Below are positions 38,591 through 48,946 of a DNA stretch of 64,000 nucleotides, one piece after another; positions within the stretch are counted from its first letter, which is position 1; every line of letters starts with the position of its first letter. Made by a program: the position numbers and the translations under genes. Source of the stretch: Terricaulis sp. Its GTDB lineage: Bacteria; Pseudomonadota; Alphaproteobacteria; Caulobacterales; Aquidulcibacteraceae. The DNA is taken from contig JANPZV010000001.1 of the NCBI GenBank assembly GCA_024707365.1, positions 1-64,000 of the forward strand, given 5' to 3'. The notes beneath the pieces are model-generated. The model worked only from the letters and a program-made list of their open reading frames with translations. It had not been told where the DNA came from and did not search any database.

Positions 38591-40656
38591 ATGCAGCGCG
38601 CGCCCAGGCTGATCGGCATCGCCGCGCTGGCGATCGTTTCGACGGCGGCGATCGCCGTAAGCGCCGGCAGCCAGCCGGGCCAGGAAACCGGCCCCACCGC
38701 CGCGGCCGCCGAGGTCGCAGCCCCCTGCCGGCGCCAACATCAAGCGTGGAGCGGATGCGCGTGCGCGATGGCCTCGCCGCCGCCGCCAGCCGCGATTGGG
38801 CGGGGCTTGCGCAATTGCGTGACGGCGCGGCCGATCCGATGGTGCGCCGCCTGCTGCACTGGCGGCTCGCCACCTCGACCGAGGCGGCGCTGAGCTTTGA
38901 GGAGCTGGCGCGCGCGCTGAATGACTTGCAAGGCTGGCCAGGCCGCGCCGGCATCCGCAGCCGCGCCGAGCAAGCCATCTTCGACAGCCGCCTTTCCGCC
39001 AGCGATCGCGCCGCCTTCCTGCGCAGCGATGGCGGCCCCGCCACCGGCGATGGCCGCATCGCCCTCGCCATCGCGCTGCGCCAATTGGGCGAGCGCACCC
39101 AAGCGAATGACATCGCCCGCGCCGCCTGGCGCGATGACGCGCTGACGACGAACGCCGAAAACCAAGCGCTGGAAGCGTTTGGCTCTGTGTTCAGCGCCGA
39201 AGATCACGCCGCGCGCGTGGATGGCCTGCTCTGGCGCGGCCAGCGCAGCGCGGCGCAAAGGCTGGCTTCGCGGCTCAATCCGGCGGATCGGCTGGTGCTC
39301 AACGCGCGTGTGGCGCTGCAAACGCGCCAGCGCAGCGGCTTACAGGCGGCGGTGGACGCGGTGCCTTCCTCGCGCGCCGATCATCCAGGCTTTGTGTATG
39401 ACCGCGTGCAATATCGCCGCCGCACCGGCAATCCGGTGGAGGCGATGCCGCTGGCGGCGCAGATCAATGCGCTTGAGGCGCCCCCGAGCGCACGCGCCGA
39501 TATTTTCCGCGAAAAGCGGCTCTATATTCCGCGCGCGCTGCGCGCCGGCAATGCGCGGCTGGCCTATCAGCTCGTCAGCAATCACGGCATGAGCCAGGGC
39601 GAGCAATTCGCCGACGCCGAATGGCTGGCCGGCTGGCTCTCGCTGCGCTTTTTGAACAACGCCCAGCGCGCGGCTGAGCATTTCGCGCATCTGAGCGAAA
39701 ATGTCGGCGCGCCGGTTTCGCTCTCGCGCGCCTTCTTCTGGCGCGGGGAAGCCACGCGCGCGTTGGGGCGCGCCGATGAAGCCAATGCGCTCTACAGCCA
39801 AGCCGCCGCCTATTCCTACACCTATTACGGCCAACTCGCCGCCGGGCGCATCGGCCGCGAACCGGTGCTGGCGCTGCCGCAAAACGCAGGCGTCACCGAC
39901 GCCGCGCGCAGCCGGTTTGAAAACCGCGAATTGGTGCGCGCGCTGCGGGTGGTGAGCGAAGCGGGCAGCTTGCGCGATTTTGAATCGATCGCTTTCTATC
40001 TCGACGACACGCTCGACGATCCGATGGAGCTTGAACTGCTCAGCCAGATGGCGCGCGAGCAATCGTATCACCGCACCGCGCTGCGCAACGCCAAGGCGGG
40101 CCTCTTCCGCAATGTCGTGGCCGTCAACGCCGCCTATCCGCTGATCGAGCTGCCCGCCCGCGTGCGGCAAAGCGGCAGGCCAGAGCCGGGGCTGGTGCTG
40201 GCCATCATCCGCCAGGAAAGCGAGTTCGATCAGAATGCGATTTCCAGCGCCAATGCGCGCGGCCTCATGCAACTGATCCCCTCCACCGCCCAATTGCAGG
40301 CGCGGCGCGAAGGCATGGGCTATGAGCGCGGCATGCTGACCAGCGATCCGCAATACAACATGACGCTCGGCTCGGCGCATCTGGCCGATCTGATCGACAA
40401 TTTCGCCGGCTCTTACGTGCTGGCGATCGCGTCCTACAATGCCGGGCCCACCAATGTGCGCAATTGGATCAATGATTGGGGCGATCCGCGCTCGCGCGGG
40501 GTGGATACGCTCGATTGGATCGAGCTCATCCCGTTTGGCGAGACACGCAATTACGTGCAGCGCGTGATGGAGAACCTGCAGGTCTACCGCCACCGCCTCG
40601 CCGGGGCGCCGACGCCGATCACGCTTGAGCGCGATCTTGAGCGCGGCGAGCGCTAA
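38591..40656 (+). CDS. slt: Soluble lytic murein transglycosylase (frameshifted near the 5' end)
   Basis: Periplasmic muramidase of the Slt70 type. Start is ATG 38591 (MQRAPRLIGIAALAIVSTAA), preceded by GGAGGG at good spacing and giving a signal peptide. The frame breaks near 38730, after which the long track frame continues. An alpha-superhelical U-domain (about 50-500) with short helical repeats precedes the catalytic SLT domain. The catalytic Glu lies in LAIIRQESEFDQNAIS, then ARGLMQLIPSTA and IASYNAGPTNVRNWI. About 688 residues. The stop codon interlocks with that of the convergent dehydratase gene. The track start at 38188 is antisense to dapA and rejected. Confidence 0.92.
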
Positions 40657-41600
40657 GCGTTCAGCGCATCGATAAAGGTCGGCTGATCGACATTGCCGCC
40701 GCTGGCGATCACCGCCACGGTTTTGCCCTTGATCTCCACCGCGCCGGTCAGCGCCGCCGCCAGCGCAATGGCGCCGGAAGGCTCAAGCACCAGCTTGAGA
40801 TTGCGGAACGCGAACGCCATCGCGCGTTTGACCTCGATCTCGGGAATGGAAAGCGCGCCGGCAAAGCGCGTGCGCGCGATCTCATAGGTGATGTCGCCCA
40901 TCTCTTCGGTGAGCAGGCCATCGCAGATGGAGCGGATGCCGGGGGCGTTGCGCTCGCGTTTGCCGGATTTGAGCGAGCGGGTGATGTCGTCATGGCCTTC
41001 GGGCTCGATGGCGAACAGCTTCGCTTGCGGCAGCGCGATGGCGATTCCAGAGGCCAGCCCGCCGCCGCTGCCGGGGCAGAGCACGATGTCGGGGCTGATC
41101 TCCTCGCCGATCTCGCGCCCTGCCGTGCCTTGGCCGGCGATGACGAAGGGATCGTCGAACGGCTTGATCAGCGCCAGCCCGCGTTCGCCGGAGACTTTCG
41201 CGCCGATCGCTTCGCGGCTTTCATTCACGCGATCATAGGTGATCACCTCCGCGCCATTGGCGCGGGTGGTGTCGAGCTTAATGCGCGGGGCGTCCGCCGG
41301 CATGACGATAGTTGCGCCCACGCCAAAGATGCGCGCGGCGGTGGAAACAGCGATCGCATGATTACCGGAGGAAAACGCCAGCACCCCGCGCGCCCGCACC
41401 TCCGGCGTCAGCGCGGCGATCGCGTTGGTTGCGCCGCGCATCTTGAACGCGCCGCCGCGCTGTAAATTCTCCGCTTTCACCCAAATGCGGGCGCCGGTGA
41501 TTTCATCCAAAAGATCATTGCGCACCAGCGGGGTGCGCACGGCGATGCCTTTGATGCGCTCGGCGGCGGCGGCGATATCGTCAAGTGTCGGGATCATCAT
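40653..41600 (-). CDS. Threonine/serine dehydratase family PLP enzyme (no ACT domain)
   Basis: 315-residue fold-type II PLP enzyme. The start is ATG 41600 (MMIPTLDDIAAAAERIKG), overlapping the hrpB stop in TGATG; the track ORF starts inside hrpB. The PLP lysine is in RGGAFKMRGATNAIAAL, the substrate loop is AFSSGNHAIAVS, and the phosphate-binding Gly loop is CPGSGGGLASGIA. It lacks the C-terminal ACT domain of the isoleucine-feedback biosynthetic enzyme. It therefore fits the catabolic threonine dehydratase, serine racemase or hydroxyaspartate ammonia-lyase group. The substrate cannot be fixed from sequence. Confidence 0.9.
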   Translation of the reverse strand: MMIPTLDDIAAAAERIKGIAVRTPLVRNDLLDEITGARIWVKAENLQRGGAFKMRGATNAIAALTPEVRARGVLAFSSGNHAIAVSTAARIFGVGATIVMPADAPRIKLDTTRANGAEVITYDRVNESREAIGAKVSGERGLALIKPFDDPFVIAGQGTAGREIGEEISPDIVLCPGSGGGLASGIAIALPQAKLFAIEPEGHDDITRSLKSGKRERNAPGIRSICDGLLTEEMGDITYEIARTRFAGALSIPEIEVKRAMAFAFRNLKLVLEPSGAIALAAALTGAVEIKGKTVAVIASGGNVDQPTFIDALNA

Positions 41601-44034
41601 CACGTACCTTTCGGTTTGGCGCGGCGCGTGGGCGCTGCGCTGACCGGATCTTCGGGCCAAGGGTGTTTCGGATAGCGCCCGCGCATATCGGCGCGCACGC
41701 CAGCGTAAGAGCCGCGCCAAAAGCCCGGTAAATCCTTGGTGGTTTGCACCGGGCGATGCGCGGGCGAAAGCAAGCGGATGGTGAGCGGGATGCGCCCGCC
41801 GGCGATGCTTGGATGCCGATCCTGCCCGAACATTTCCTGCAAGCGCACCTCAAGCGCCGGCCCGCCCTCGGCGGCGTAATCGATCAACAGGGATGAGCCG
41901 AGCGGGCTTTCAAAGCGCGCGGGCGCTTCGGCGCTGAGCCGCTGGCGCAGATCGTAGGGCAAGCTGTTCAGCAGCGCTTGCGCCACGTTCACATCTTTCA
42001 AGCGCGATGCGCTGGCAAGTGCGGGCGCAAGCCAGTGCGCGGCGCTTTGCAGCAGCGCCGCATCGCTCCAATCGGGCCAAGCCTCGCCATCAAGCGCGCG
42101 TAGGAACGCAACCGCGCGCGCGCCTGGATTGCGGCCTCATCCCAATCCAGCAGTGCAAGGCCATCATCACGCACCGCGTTGAGCAGTGCTTCGGCAAGAT
42201 CGGCGCCGCTCAGCCGCTCGAGCGGGGCTTCGCTCAGCGTCAGCCGGCCGAGCGCGCGGATGCGGCGGCCGCGCATGGCGCCGGTGGCGGGATCGATCGT
42301 GACGCTGGCGCGGGTTTCGATTCCATCGCCAAAGCGCGCTTCGATCTCCGCCAGCGTGATCGGCGCTGCCAGCAACGTTTGCGCGCGGCCCGCGCTGCCG
42401 GCGATGTCGGCGATCACCACGTAAGGCGCTTGCGACAGCGGCTCGGCTGCGTCCATGGCGGCGGCGCGGCCATTGGCCATAAGAAATCCGCCGCCGCGCG
42501 CTTTGGCGATGCGATCGGGATAGGCCCAGGCCAGCACCGCGCCGGCGCGTTCAACATCGAAGCTTTCCCCGCGCCCGCCCGCGCGCTCGGCAATGCGCTT
42601 GGCAAGTCCGCGCGCCGCTTCCGCGCGCTGGCCGCGCTCTTGGCCGAAACGCTGCAAGCGATCGCGCAGATCAACGCCGCGCCCGCCAAGGCCCTGCTCA
42701 GTCAACACCAGCGCGATGCGCGCGGCGAGCGCAGCTTCCCCGTCGGCTGCGGCGGCGATCACCATATGCGCCAAGCGCGGCGGCAAAGGCAGCGCCGCGA
42801 TGGCGCTTCCGTGCGGCGTGAGCGCGCCGTTTTCATCGAGCGCGCCAACGCGCTTCAGCAGCGCCAACGCCTCAGCCCAAGCCGGCTTCGGCGGCGGATC
42901 AAGCCAGGCGAGCGCCGCAGGATCGGGCGCGCCCCAGGCCGCAAGATCAAGCGCGAGGCTGGCAAGATCGGCATCGAGAATTTCAGGGCGATCGAACGCC
43001 GGCAGCGCGCGGGTTTCGCCCTCGCTCCACAGCCGCACGCACACGCCCGGCTCAAGCCGCCCGGCGCGGCCCGCGCGCTGGGTGATCGCCGCCTGGCTGG
43101 CGCGCACGGTTTCGAGCCGCGAAAGCCCAAGCCCAGGTTCAAACACAGGCCGGCGCGCAAGCCCGGCGTCAATGACGATGCGCACGCCTTCAATGGTGAG
43201 GCTGGTTTCGGCAATCGAGGTGGCGAGCACAACTTTGCGCCGGCCTTCCGGCGCGGGCGCGATCGCCGCATCCTGATCAGCCGGGCTCATCGCGCCATAG
43301 AGCGGGCGCACGTCGATGCTTTTATCCGTGAGCGCAGCACGCAGGCGCTCGGCCGTGCGCTCGATTTCGCGCGCGCCGGGCAGGAATACGAGCGCGCTGC
43401 CCGCTTCCTCGCGCATCGCCGCGCGCACGGCGCTGGCGGCCTCATCCTCAAGCGGGCTGCGCGGGTCGCGCGGGCTATAGCGCAGCGCGACCGGATACAT
43501 CCGCCCTTCGCTCACCACCACCGGCGCATCGGCAAGCAACGCGGCGATGCGCGAAGCATCGAGCGTGGCCGACATCACGATAAGCCGCAGATCAGGGCGG
43601 AAGGCGCCCTGCGCCTCGCGCGCGAGCGCAAGGCCAAGATCGCCATCGATGCTGCGCTCGTGAAACTCATCGAACAAAATCGCGGCGACGCCTTTGAGTT
43701 CGGGATCGGTTTGGATGAGGCGGGTGAACACCCCTTCGGTCACAACCTCGATGCGCGTGCGGCCGCTCACGCGGGAATCAAGCCGCACGCGATAGCCCAC
43801 CGTGTCGCCCACGCGCTCGCCCACCTCCGCGGCCATGCGGGCCGCCGCCGCGCGCGCGGCGATGCGGCGGGGCGAAAGCAAGATGATCTTGCCTTCCGCC
43901 GCCCAAGCCGCGCCAAGCAAAGCGGGCGGGACGCGCGTGGTTTTGCCCGCCCCCGGCGGGGCGACGAGCACGGCTTCGCTGCGGCTCTCTAAAGCCGCCA
44001 AAAGCTCTGGCAGGGCGGATTGGACCGGAAGCAT
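41600..44034 (-). CDS. hrpB: ATP-dependent helicase HrpB (frameshifted)
   Basis: DEAH-box RNA helicase-like protein of about 811 residues. Start set at ATG 44034 (MLPVQSALPELLAALES). Motif I VLVAPPGAGKTTRVPPALL, DEFH box ILFDEFHERSIDGDLGLALA, motif III VMSATLD, motif V VVLATSIAETSLTIEG and motif VI AITQRAGRAGRLEPGVCVRL are all present. A HA2/OB-like and the HrpB-specific C-terminal domain follow. The frame breaks near 42110, and the C-terminus (FWRGSYAGVRADMRGRYPKH) continues to 41600. A large antisense ORF (661 codons) here is a shadow. Confidence 0.94.
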
Positions 44035-44134
44035 CGCGGCAAGCGCTTTAGCGCGGGCGGCGCTCCCTTGTCTCGCCGCATTGGCGTGATTGCGTGGCGG
44101 CGGTATAGAAAGCGCAGAAGACGAAGGGGCCGCT

Positions 44135-44662
44135 ATGCGCGCAACATTGATACTGGGCTTGATCCTGGCGCTGGGCGTTACCGCCTGCTCCACCGGGCGC
44201 ACCGCCGACACACGGCGCGGCGTGATCAGCGCCACGGCCCAGCCGCTGCGCGATGTAAACCTCGTGCGCCAGGAAATCCCCATGGTGCTGCGCGGGCTTG
44301 AATATCCCTATTCCACCGCGACGCTGACGGAAGGCTGTCCAGAAATCGCGCGCCAGATCGCGAGTTTGGACGCCGCGCTCGGCCCCGAAAGCTATCAGCC
44401 GGGCCAGAGCCGCAATGTGTGGGATCGCAGCGGCGATTTTGTTGAAGATCAGGTGATCGAGGCGGCGGAAGACACGGTGAATGATTTCATCCCGTTCCGC
44501 TCCTGGATCCGCCGCATCTCCGGCGCCAACCGGGCCGAGCGCGATGCGCTGCGCGCGGTGGCGAACGGGCAGCAGCGGCGCACCTTCCTGCGCGGCTACG
44601 GCGCCTCGCTAGGTTGCCCGCGCATCATCCCGCCCCCGCCGCCGCAGCGGCAGGGCCGCTAA
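44135..44662 (+). CDS. Putative lipoprotein of unknown function
   Basis: 175 residues from ATG 44135, with a lipoprotein signal MRATLILGLILALGVTAC (lipidated Cys). The mature part has a conserved-looking helical region, PYSTATLTEGCPEIARQIAS, then a hydrophobic-aromatic segment DTVNDFIPFRSWIRRISGAN and FLRGYGASLGCPRI. A proline-rich tail ends it. Two Cys may form a disulphide. I do not recognise a family. It is divergent from hrpB; a 168-bp hairpin repeat starts 11 bases after its stop. Confidence 0.75.
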   Translation: MRATLILGLILALGVTACSTGRTADTRRGVISATAQPLRDVNLVRQEIPMVLRGLEYPYSTATLTEGCPEIARQIASLDAALGPESYQPGQSRNVWDRSGDFVEDQVIEAAEDTVNDFIPFRSWIRRISGANRAERDALRAVANGQQRRTFLRGYGASLGCPRIIPPPPPQRQGR

Positions 44663-44672
44663 GCGGCGCGCG

Positions 44673-44840
44673 CTAAAGCAACGGACTTTAAATTCGCCTC
44701 AGTTCGATGGCGGGCGCGGCGCGAATTTAAAGTCCATAAGTTGCTTTAGAAAACTTTGAATCTAAAGCGTCTTTGAGGACTTAAATGCGACACGGCTATT
44801 GATCCATCGTGTGGGTCGCATTTAAGTCCCGACGCTTTAG
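44673..44840 (+). repeat. Paired-hairpin repeat element, copy A
   Basis: Hairpin 1 (44673-44749): arms CTAAAGCAAC + GGACTTTAAATTCGC pair with their complement, interrupted by an unpaired ATAA on the 3' arm, 23-base loop. Spacer of 12 bases. Hairpin 2 (44762-44840): arms CTAAAGCGTC + GGACTTAAATGCGAC, with unpaired TTTGA on the 5' arm opposite one base, 23-base loop. Reverse-complemented, hairpin 2 has the same plan as hairpin 1 (10-bp base, four-base asymmetry, 15-bp top, CGATGG in the loop). The element is thus an inverted pair of related hairpins. A near-identical copy is at 62539-62706. The right part encodes the C-terminus of tgt. Confidence 0.95.
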
Positions 44841-45941
44841 GCCGGCGCGAAAATTTTCACGGAAAGCGGTGAAACGCCCTTCAGAGATGGCCGCGCGCAT
44901 ACGCGCGGTGAGGCCCTGATAATATGCGATATTGTGCCAGGAGAGCAGCACTTGACCGAGCAGCTCATTGGCTTTGAAGAGATGATGCAGATAGGCCTTT
45001 GAATAATCGCGGCTGGCCGGGCAATCGAGGCTTTCATCCAGCGGGCTTGTATCTTCGGCAAAGCGCGCATTGGTGATGTTGAGCGGGCCAGCGTCTGTCC
45101 AGGCTTGGCCGTGCCGGCCCGAGCGCGTGGGCAGCACGCAATCGAACATATCCACCCCGCGCGCAACGCTTTCGACCAGATCAAGCGGCTTGCCCACGCC
45201 CATGAGATAGCGCGGCCGATCCGCCGGCAGATGCGGAATGGTGACATCAAGCGCGCCCAGCATCGCCTCATGCCCTTCGCCCACCGCGAGCCCGCCAATG
45301 GCGTAGCCGTCAAAGCCTTCGCGCACGAGCGCAGAGGCCGAAAGCGCGCGCAGTTCGGGATCGACGCCGCCTTGCACGATGGCGAACAGGTTCTGGCTTT
45401 CGCGCTGGCCAAACGCACGCTTGCAGCGGCCCGCCCAATCCAGCGAAAGCTCCACCGCCTTTTTGATCTCATCGCGCGGCGACGGCAGCGGCGGGCATTC
45501 ATCCAATTGCATGATGATGTCCGCGCCGATCTGATCGGCCTGGATTTCCATCGCCCGCTCGGGCGTTAAGCGATGCTCGCCGCCATCGACATGGGAGCGG
45601 AAGGTCACGCCATCCTTATCCAGCTTGCGCAGTTGCGAGAGCGACATCACCTGATAGCCGCCGCTATCGGTGAGGATCGGCTTATCCCAGCGCATGAAGC
45701 TGTGCAGGCCGCCAAGGCGTTTCAGCCGCTCCCCGCCGGGGCGGAGCATGAGGTGATAGGTGTTGCCGAGAATAATATCCGCGCCGGTTTGCGCGACCTG
45801 ATCCACCGTGAGCCCCTTCACCGTACCCGCCGTGCCCACCGGCATGAAGGCCGGCGTGCGGATATCGCCACGCGGGGTTGAGAGCACGCCGGTGCGGGCC
45901 AGCCCATCTGTGGCGTTGAGGGTGAAGGCAAATGCGCTCAT
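44796..45941 (-). CDS. tgt: Queuine tRNA-ribosyltransferase
   Basis: Exchanges guanine-34 for preQ1 in tRNAs with GUN anticodons. Start ATG 45941 ([18 protein letters not shown]), overlapping the queA stop in ATGA. TIM-barrel signatures are [24 protein letters not shown], the catalytic Asp in [16 protein letters not shown]-type [27 protein letters not shown], and the second Asp in [14 protein letters not shown]. The zinc Cys/His cluster near the end is only partly visible. Unusually, the last 14 residues ([14 protein letters not shown]) and the stop codon come from repeat copy A, after a normal-looking end NFRAG. Confidence 0.95.
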   Translation of the reverse strand: MSAFAFTLNATDGLARTGVLSTPRGDIRTPAFMPVGTAGTVKGLTVDQVAQTGADIILGNTYHLMLRPGGERLKRLGGLHSFMRWDKPILTDSGGYQVMSLSQLRKLDKDGVTFRSHVDGGEHRLTPERAMEIQADQIGADIIMQLDECPPLPSPRDEIKKAVELSLDWAGRCKRAFGQRESQNLFAIVQGGVDPELRALSASALVREGFDGYAIGGLAVGEGHEAMLGALDVTIPHLPADRPRYLMGVGKPLDLVESVARGVDMFDCVLPTRSGRHGQAWTDAGPLNITNARFAEDTSPLDESLDCPASRDYSKAYLHHLFKANELLGQVLLSWHNIAYYQGLTARMRAAISEGRFTAFRENFRAGLKRRDLNATHTMDQ

Positions 45942-47011
45942 GGCGCGCGCCATAGCAGGCTGGCGTCGCCATAGGAATAGAAGCGGTAGCCCTCAGCGAT
46001 GGCGTGGGCGTAGGCGGCGTGCATCCGCTCAAGCCCAGCGAAGGCCGAAACCAGCATGAACAGCGTTGAGCGCGGCAGGTGGAAATTGGTCCAGAGCCCA
46101 TCAACCGTGCGCCAGCGATAGCCAGGCGTGATGAAGATCGAGGTGTCGCCCGCTTCGGCGCGGACGCTGCCATCTTCGTTGGCCGCGCTTTCGAGGCTCC
46201 GCAGCGCGGTGGTGCCCACCGCGATCACGCGGCGGCCTTCGGTCTTGGCGCGATTGATGGCGGCGGCGGCGTCTGCGCTGATCTCGCGCCATTCGGCGTG
46301 CATTTTATGTTCGGCCGTATCGTCGGCCTTCACCGGCAGAAACGTGCCGGCGCCGACATGCAGCGTCACGCGGGTTTGCTCCACGCCCGCAGCGGCGAAG
46401 GCTTTGAGCAGATCGTCCGTGAAATGCAGGCCCGCCGTGGGCGCGGCCACCGCGCCATCCCTGGCGGCGTAGATGGTTTGATAATCGCGATAATCCGCCG
46501 CATCTTCCGCGCGCTTGGCGGCGATGTAAGGCGGCAGCGGCATTTCGCCATGCGCAGCGATGGCGCCGTCAAGATCGGGCCCGGCGAGATCGAATTGAAG
46601 CGTCACCTCCCCGCCTTCGCCCTTGGCCGTGATGGTTGCGTCAAGCCCGCTCATCGCGCAGGCGGTTTCGCTTTCGGCGCCGAAGCGGATGCGATCGCCT
46701 TCCTTCAGCCGCTTGCCGGGCTTGGCGAACGCGGCCCAGGCGCTGGGCGAGAGCCGCTTGTGCAGCGTGGCTTCAACCGGCACGCGATTGCCCGCCCGAT
46801 CGCGCACGCCCTTGAGTCGCGCGGGGATCACGCGCGTATCGTTGAACACCAAGAGATCGCCGGGGCGAAACAGGCTTGGCGCATCGCGGACGATCATATC
46901 CTCAAAGCCGCTCTCGCGCACATGCAGCAGCCGCGCGCTATCGCGCGGGCGCGCCGGCCGCAGCGCGATGTTTTCTTCCGGCAGCTCGAAATCGAACAGA
47001 TCGACGCGCAT
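45938..47011 (-). CDS. queA: S-adenosylmethionine:tRNA ribosyltransferase-isomerase
   Basis: Adds the epoxycyclopentane ring from SAM to preQ1-modified tRNA, the step after Tgt. Start set at ATG 47011 ([20 protein letters not shown]); the track begins 15 codons earlier inside the HD gene. Signatures are [76 protein letters not shown] and [13 protein letters not shown]. 357 residues. Overlaps tgt by ATGA and the upstream HD gene by TGATG, so the two queuosine genes are translationally coupled. Confidence 0.97.
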   Translation of the reverse strand: MRVDLFDFELPEENIALRPARPRDSARLLHVRESGFEDMIVRDAPSLFRPGDLLVFNDTRVIPARLKGVRDRAGNRVPVEATLHKRLSPSAWAAFAKPGKRLKEGDRIRFGAESETACAMSGLDATITAKGEGGEVTLQFDLAGPDLDGAIAAHGEMPLPPYIAAKRAEDAADYRDYQTIYAARDGAVAAPTAGLHFTDDLLKAFAAAGVEQTRVTLHVGAGTFLPVKADDTAEHKMHAEWREISADAAAAINRAKTEGRRVIAVGTTALRSLESAANEDGSVRAEAGDTSIFITPGYRWRTVDGLWTNFHLPRSTLFMLVSAFAGLERMHAAYAHAIAEGYRFYSYGDASLLWRAP

Positions 47012-47631
47012 CAGCCCGCAACCATGCGCCCTGCGCGCATTTCCTCGCGCTCCCATTCCATATTGGCGCGGGCGGCCTCGGCCAATTCGGCTTGATAAAA
47101 ATCGGTGCGGAAGAGACGCGGCAAGGCCAATTGCTGATCCAGAAAATGGCCGCGCCCGGCGGTGTAGAGGGCGTCCGCGAAAGCCGCGAACTCCGCGCGC
47201 ACGCCGGCGGCGTAGGCGCGATAAGCGGCGCGCGGCGCGCCGAGGATGGCGATGTCCATATCCAGAAACAGCGCGGCGTCGCCATCGGCGTCGCCTTCAT
47301 GGTGTTTCTTGGTCATCTCGATCACCTGGGCGACGCGCGCCGCCATAGGCTGATCTGAGATCGCCGCACGCGCCCAATCGGCGCTAAGCGCCTCATTGTC
47401 GGGCGCGCCCGGCTGGTAGATCGCGTCGTGAAACCAGATCGCGTAGCCGACAAAAGCGGGATCGCGGATCAGCGCCGCGCGCCGATCCGCTTCTTCCAGC
47501 AGCCATGTGAGATGGCTCTGATCGTGATAGCGCCGCTGAGGCTCACCCCACGCGGCGATCAAGGCCTCCCCGAGAGCGCCTGCGCCCTCGCCCGCCAGCG
47601 CGCGCCAGCGCTGGAGGAGGCTTATGCTCAC
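47011..47631 (-). CDS. HD-superfamily metal-dependent phosphohydrolase-like protein
   Basis: 206 residues. The metal motifs H...HD are visible as [26 protein letters not shown] and [24 protein letters not shown]. This matches the predicted HD phosphohydrolase family COG4339. The substrate is unknown. The start is GTG 47631, overlapping the cyclophilin stop in GTGA; the stop overlaps queA in TGATG. Its position inside the PPIase-queA-tgt run suggests shared expression, not a shared pathway. Confidence 0.85.
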   Translation of the reverse strand: MSISLLQRWRALAGEGAGALGEALIAAWGEPQRRYHDQSHLTWLLEEADRRAALIRDPAFVGYAIWFHDAIYQPGAPDNEALSADWARAAISDQPMAARVAQVIEMTKKHHEGDADGDAALFLDMDIAILGAPRAAYRAYAAGVRAEFAAFADALYTAGRGHFLDQQLALPRLFRTDFYQAELAEAARANMEWEREEMRAGRMVAG

Positions 47632-48089
47632 TCGGCCCGCGCGGAGACGATCTTGCCGGGCGTGCGCGGCGGCTCGCCCTTGGGCAGTGCATCCACCGCA
47701 TCCATGCCTTCGATCACCTCGCCCCAGACGGTGTATTGCTTGTCGAGGAAGCGGGCGTCATCGAACACGATGAAGAACTGGCTGTTGGCCGAGTTCGGAT
47801 CGTTGGTGCGCGCCATCGAGCACACGCCGCGCACATGCGGCTCGGCTGAAAACTCAGCCTTGATGTTCGGCTTGGATGAGCCGCCCGTGCCGTTGAAATT
47901 CTTACCGTCGCCGCCTTGGGCCATGAAGCCGGCGATGACGCGGTGGAACGGCACGTTGTTGTAATAGCCTTCGTTGGCCAGATCGCCGATCTGCTTGACG
48001 TGATTGGGCGCAAGGTCCGGGCGGAACTTGATTTTCACCACGCCCGTATCGAGCTCAAGCGTCAGGGTATGAAAGGAATTATCGACCAC
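47628..48089 (-). CDS. ppiB: Cytoplasmic peptidyl-prolyl cis-trans isomerase (cyclophilin)
   Basis: 153-residue single-domain cyclophilin without a signal peptide. The active-site set is GYYNNVPFHRVIAGFMAQGG (Arg of the FHRVI box), GVCSMARTNDPNSANSQFFI and FLDKQYTVWGEVIEGM. It catalyses proline isomerisation during folding. The start GTG 48089 lies 28 bases inside the upstream periplasmic cyclophilin gene. The two adjacent cyclophilins probably arose by duplication, one exported and one cytoplasmic. Confidence 0.94.
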   Translation of the reverse strand: MVDNSFHTLTLELDTGVVKIKFRPDLAPNHVKQIGDLANEGYYNNVPFHRVIAGFMAQGGDGKNFNGTGGSSKPNIKAEFSAEPHVRGVCSMARTNDPNSANSQFFIVFDDARFLDKQYTVWGEVIEGMDAVDALPKGEPPRTPGKIVSARAE

Positions 48090-48946
48090 CAGCGTCTCTC
48101 TCTTTCGTTGTCGCGCGGCACGCGCGCGGGGATTTCAACATCGCACACCGAAAAATCGGCGCGGCGATCGCGCCGCGTGCGCTCAATCAGCTCGCGGAAC
48201 TCAGGCCCATCGGTGCGCAGCACATAAATGGGCGCGCGCTCCTCTGGAGGCAAATCGGCGGCCACGCGCACGGCCAGCATCCGGTCCGGATTGGCGGGCG
48301 GCTCGCCCGTCACGATCGCATCCACCGCGTTCTGGCCCCAGACCACCCGCCCCCAGGCGGTGTAGGTCTGGTTCAGCGATGAGCGCGCGCCGCGCATCAG
48401 GAAAAATTGGCTGTTGGCCGAGTTCACCGCGCTCGCCCGCGCCATCGAAGCCACGCCCCGGCAATGCAGCGCGTAGGAGAGCACCCCGCGCGTATTGATG
48501 GCCAATTGCGCATCGGGCTGGGTTTGGATCGGCAGCGCCTTGTAGAAGCCGAGCGGCCCATCGCTTTGCGCGGCGGCCTGCACGAACGGCATCGATTGGG
48601 TGCGCCGGAAGGAAAATTCCGGGTTGAGATCAGGCAGGTTCGAGGCGCCCTCGCCCGTGCCGAGCGGATCGCCGGTTTGCGCCATGAAGCCGTCGATCAC
48701 GCGGTGAAACAGCACCCCGTCATAATAGCCAAGCCGCGTCAGCGTCCTGATCCGATCGACATGCGCGGGCGCGATCTCGGGATACATCTCGATCACGATC
48801 CGGCCATGCACCGTATCGATATAGAGCGTATCTTCCGGGCTCAGCTCACGCCAATTGCGCGGATCGGGGCGCTCCTGCGCCAGCGCGGCGCCATGCAGGC
48901 CCAGCGACATCAAAGCCGCGGCGAAAAATCCAAACAAGCGCAGCAT
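48062..48946 (-). CDS. Periplasmic peptidyl-prolyl cis-trans isomerase (cyclophilin)
   Basis: 294 residues with a signal peptide (MLRLFGFFAAALMSLGLHGAALA). Cyclophilin core: YYDGVLFHRVIDGFMAQTGD, GVASMARASAVNSANSQFFLMRGA and YTAWGRVVWGQNAVD. Between these is an insert of about 30 residues (QAAAQSDGPLGFYKALPIQTQ) not present in the cytoplasmic neighbour. A C-terminal extension (YVLRTDGPEFRELIERTRRD...) is also extra. It begins immediately after the coaD stop with no gap. Likely a folding helper for exported proteins. Confidence 0.93.
   Translation of the reverse strand: MLRLFGFFAAALMSLGLHGAALAQERPDPRNWRELSPEDTLYIDTVHGRIVIEMYPEIAPAHVDRIRTLTRLGYYDGVLFHRVIDGFMAQTGDPLGTGEGASNLPDLNPEFSFRRTQSMPFVQAAAQSDGPLGFYKALPIQTQPDAQLAINTRGVLSYALHCRGVASMARASAVNSANSQFFLMRGARSSLNQTYTAWGRVVWGQNAVDAIVTGEPPANPDRMLAVRVAADLPPEERAPIYVLRTDGPEFRELIERTRRDRRADFSVCDVEIPARVPRDNERERRWWSIIPFIP

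Noticed and set aside
39340-40593. 417-codon ORF on the minus strand
   Set aside because: Antisense to the lytic transglycosylase catalytic and superhelical domains.
42007-43992. 661-codon ORF on the plus strand
   Set aside because: Antisense to hrpB, which has all helicase motifs.
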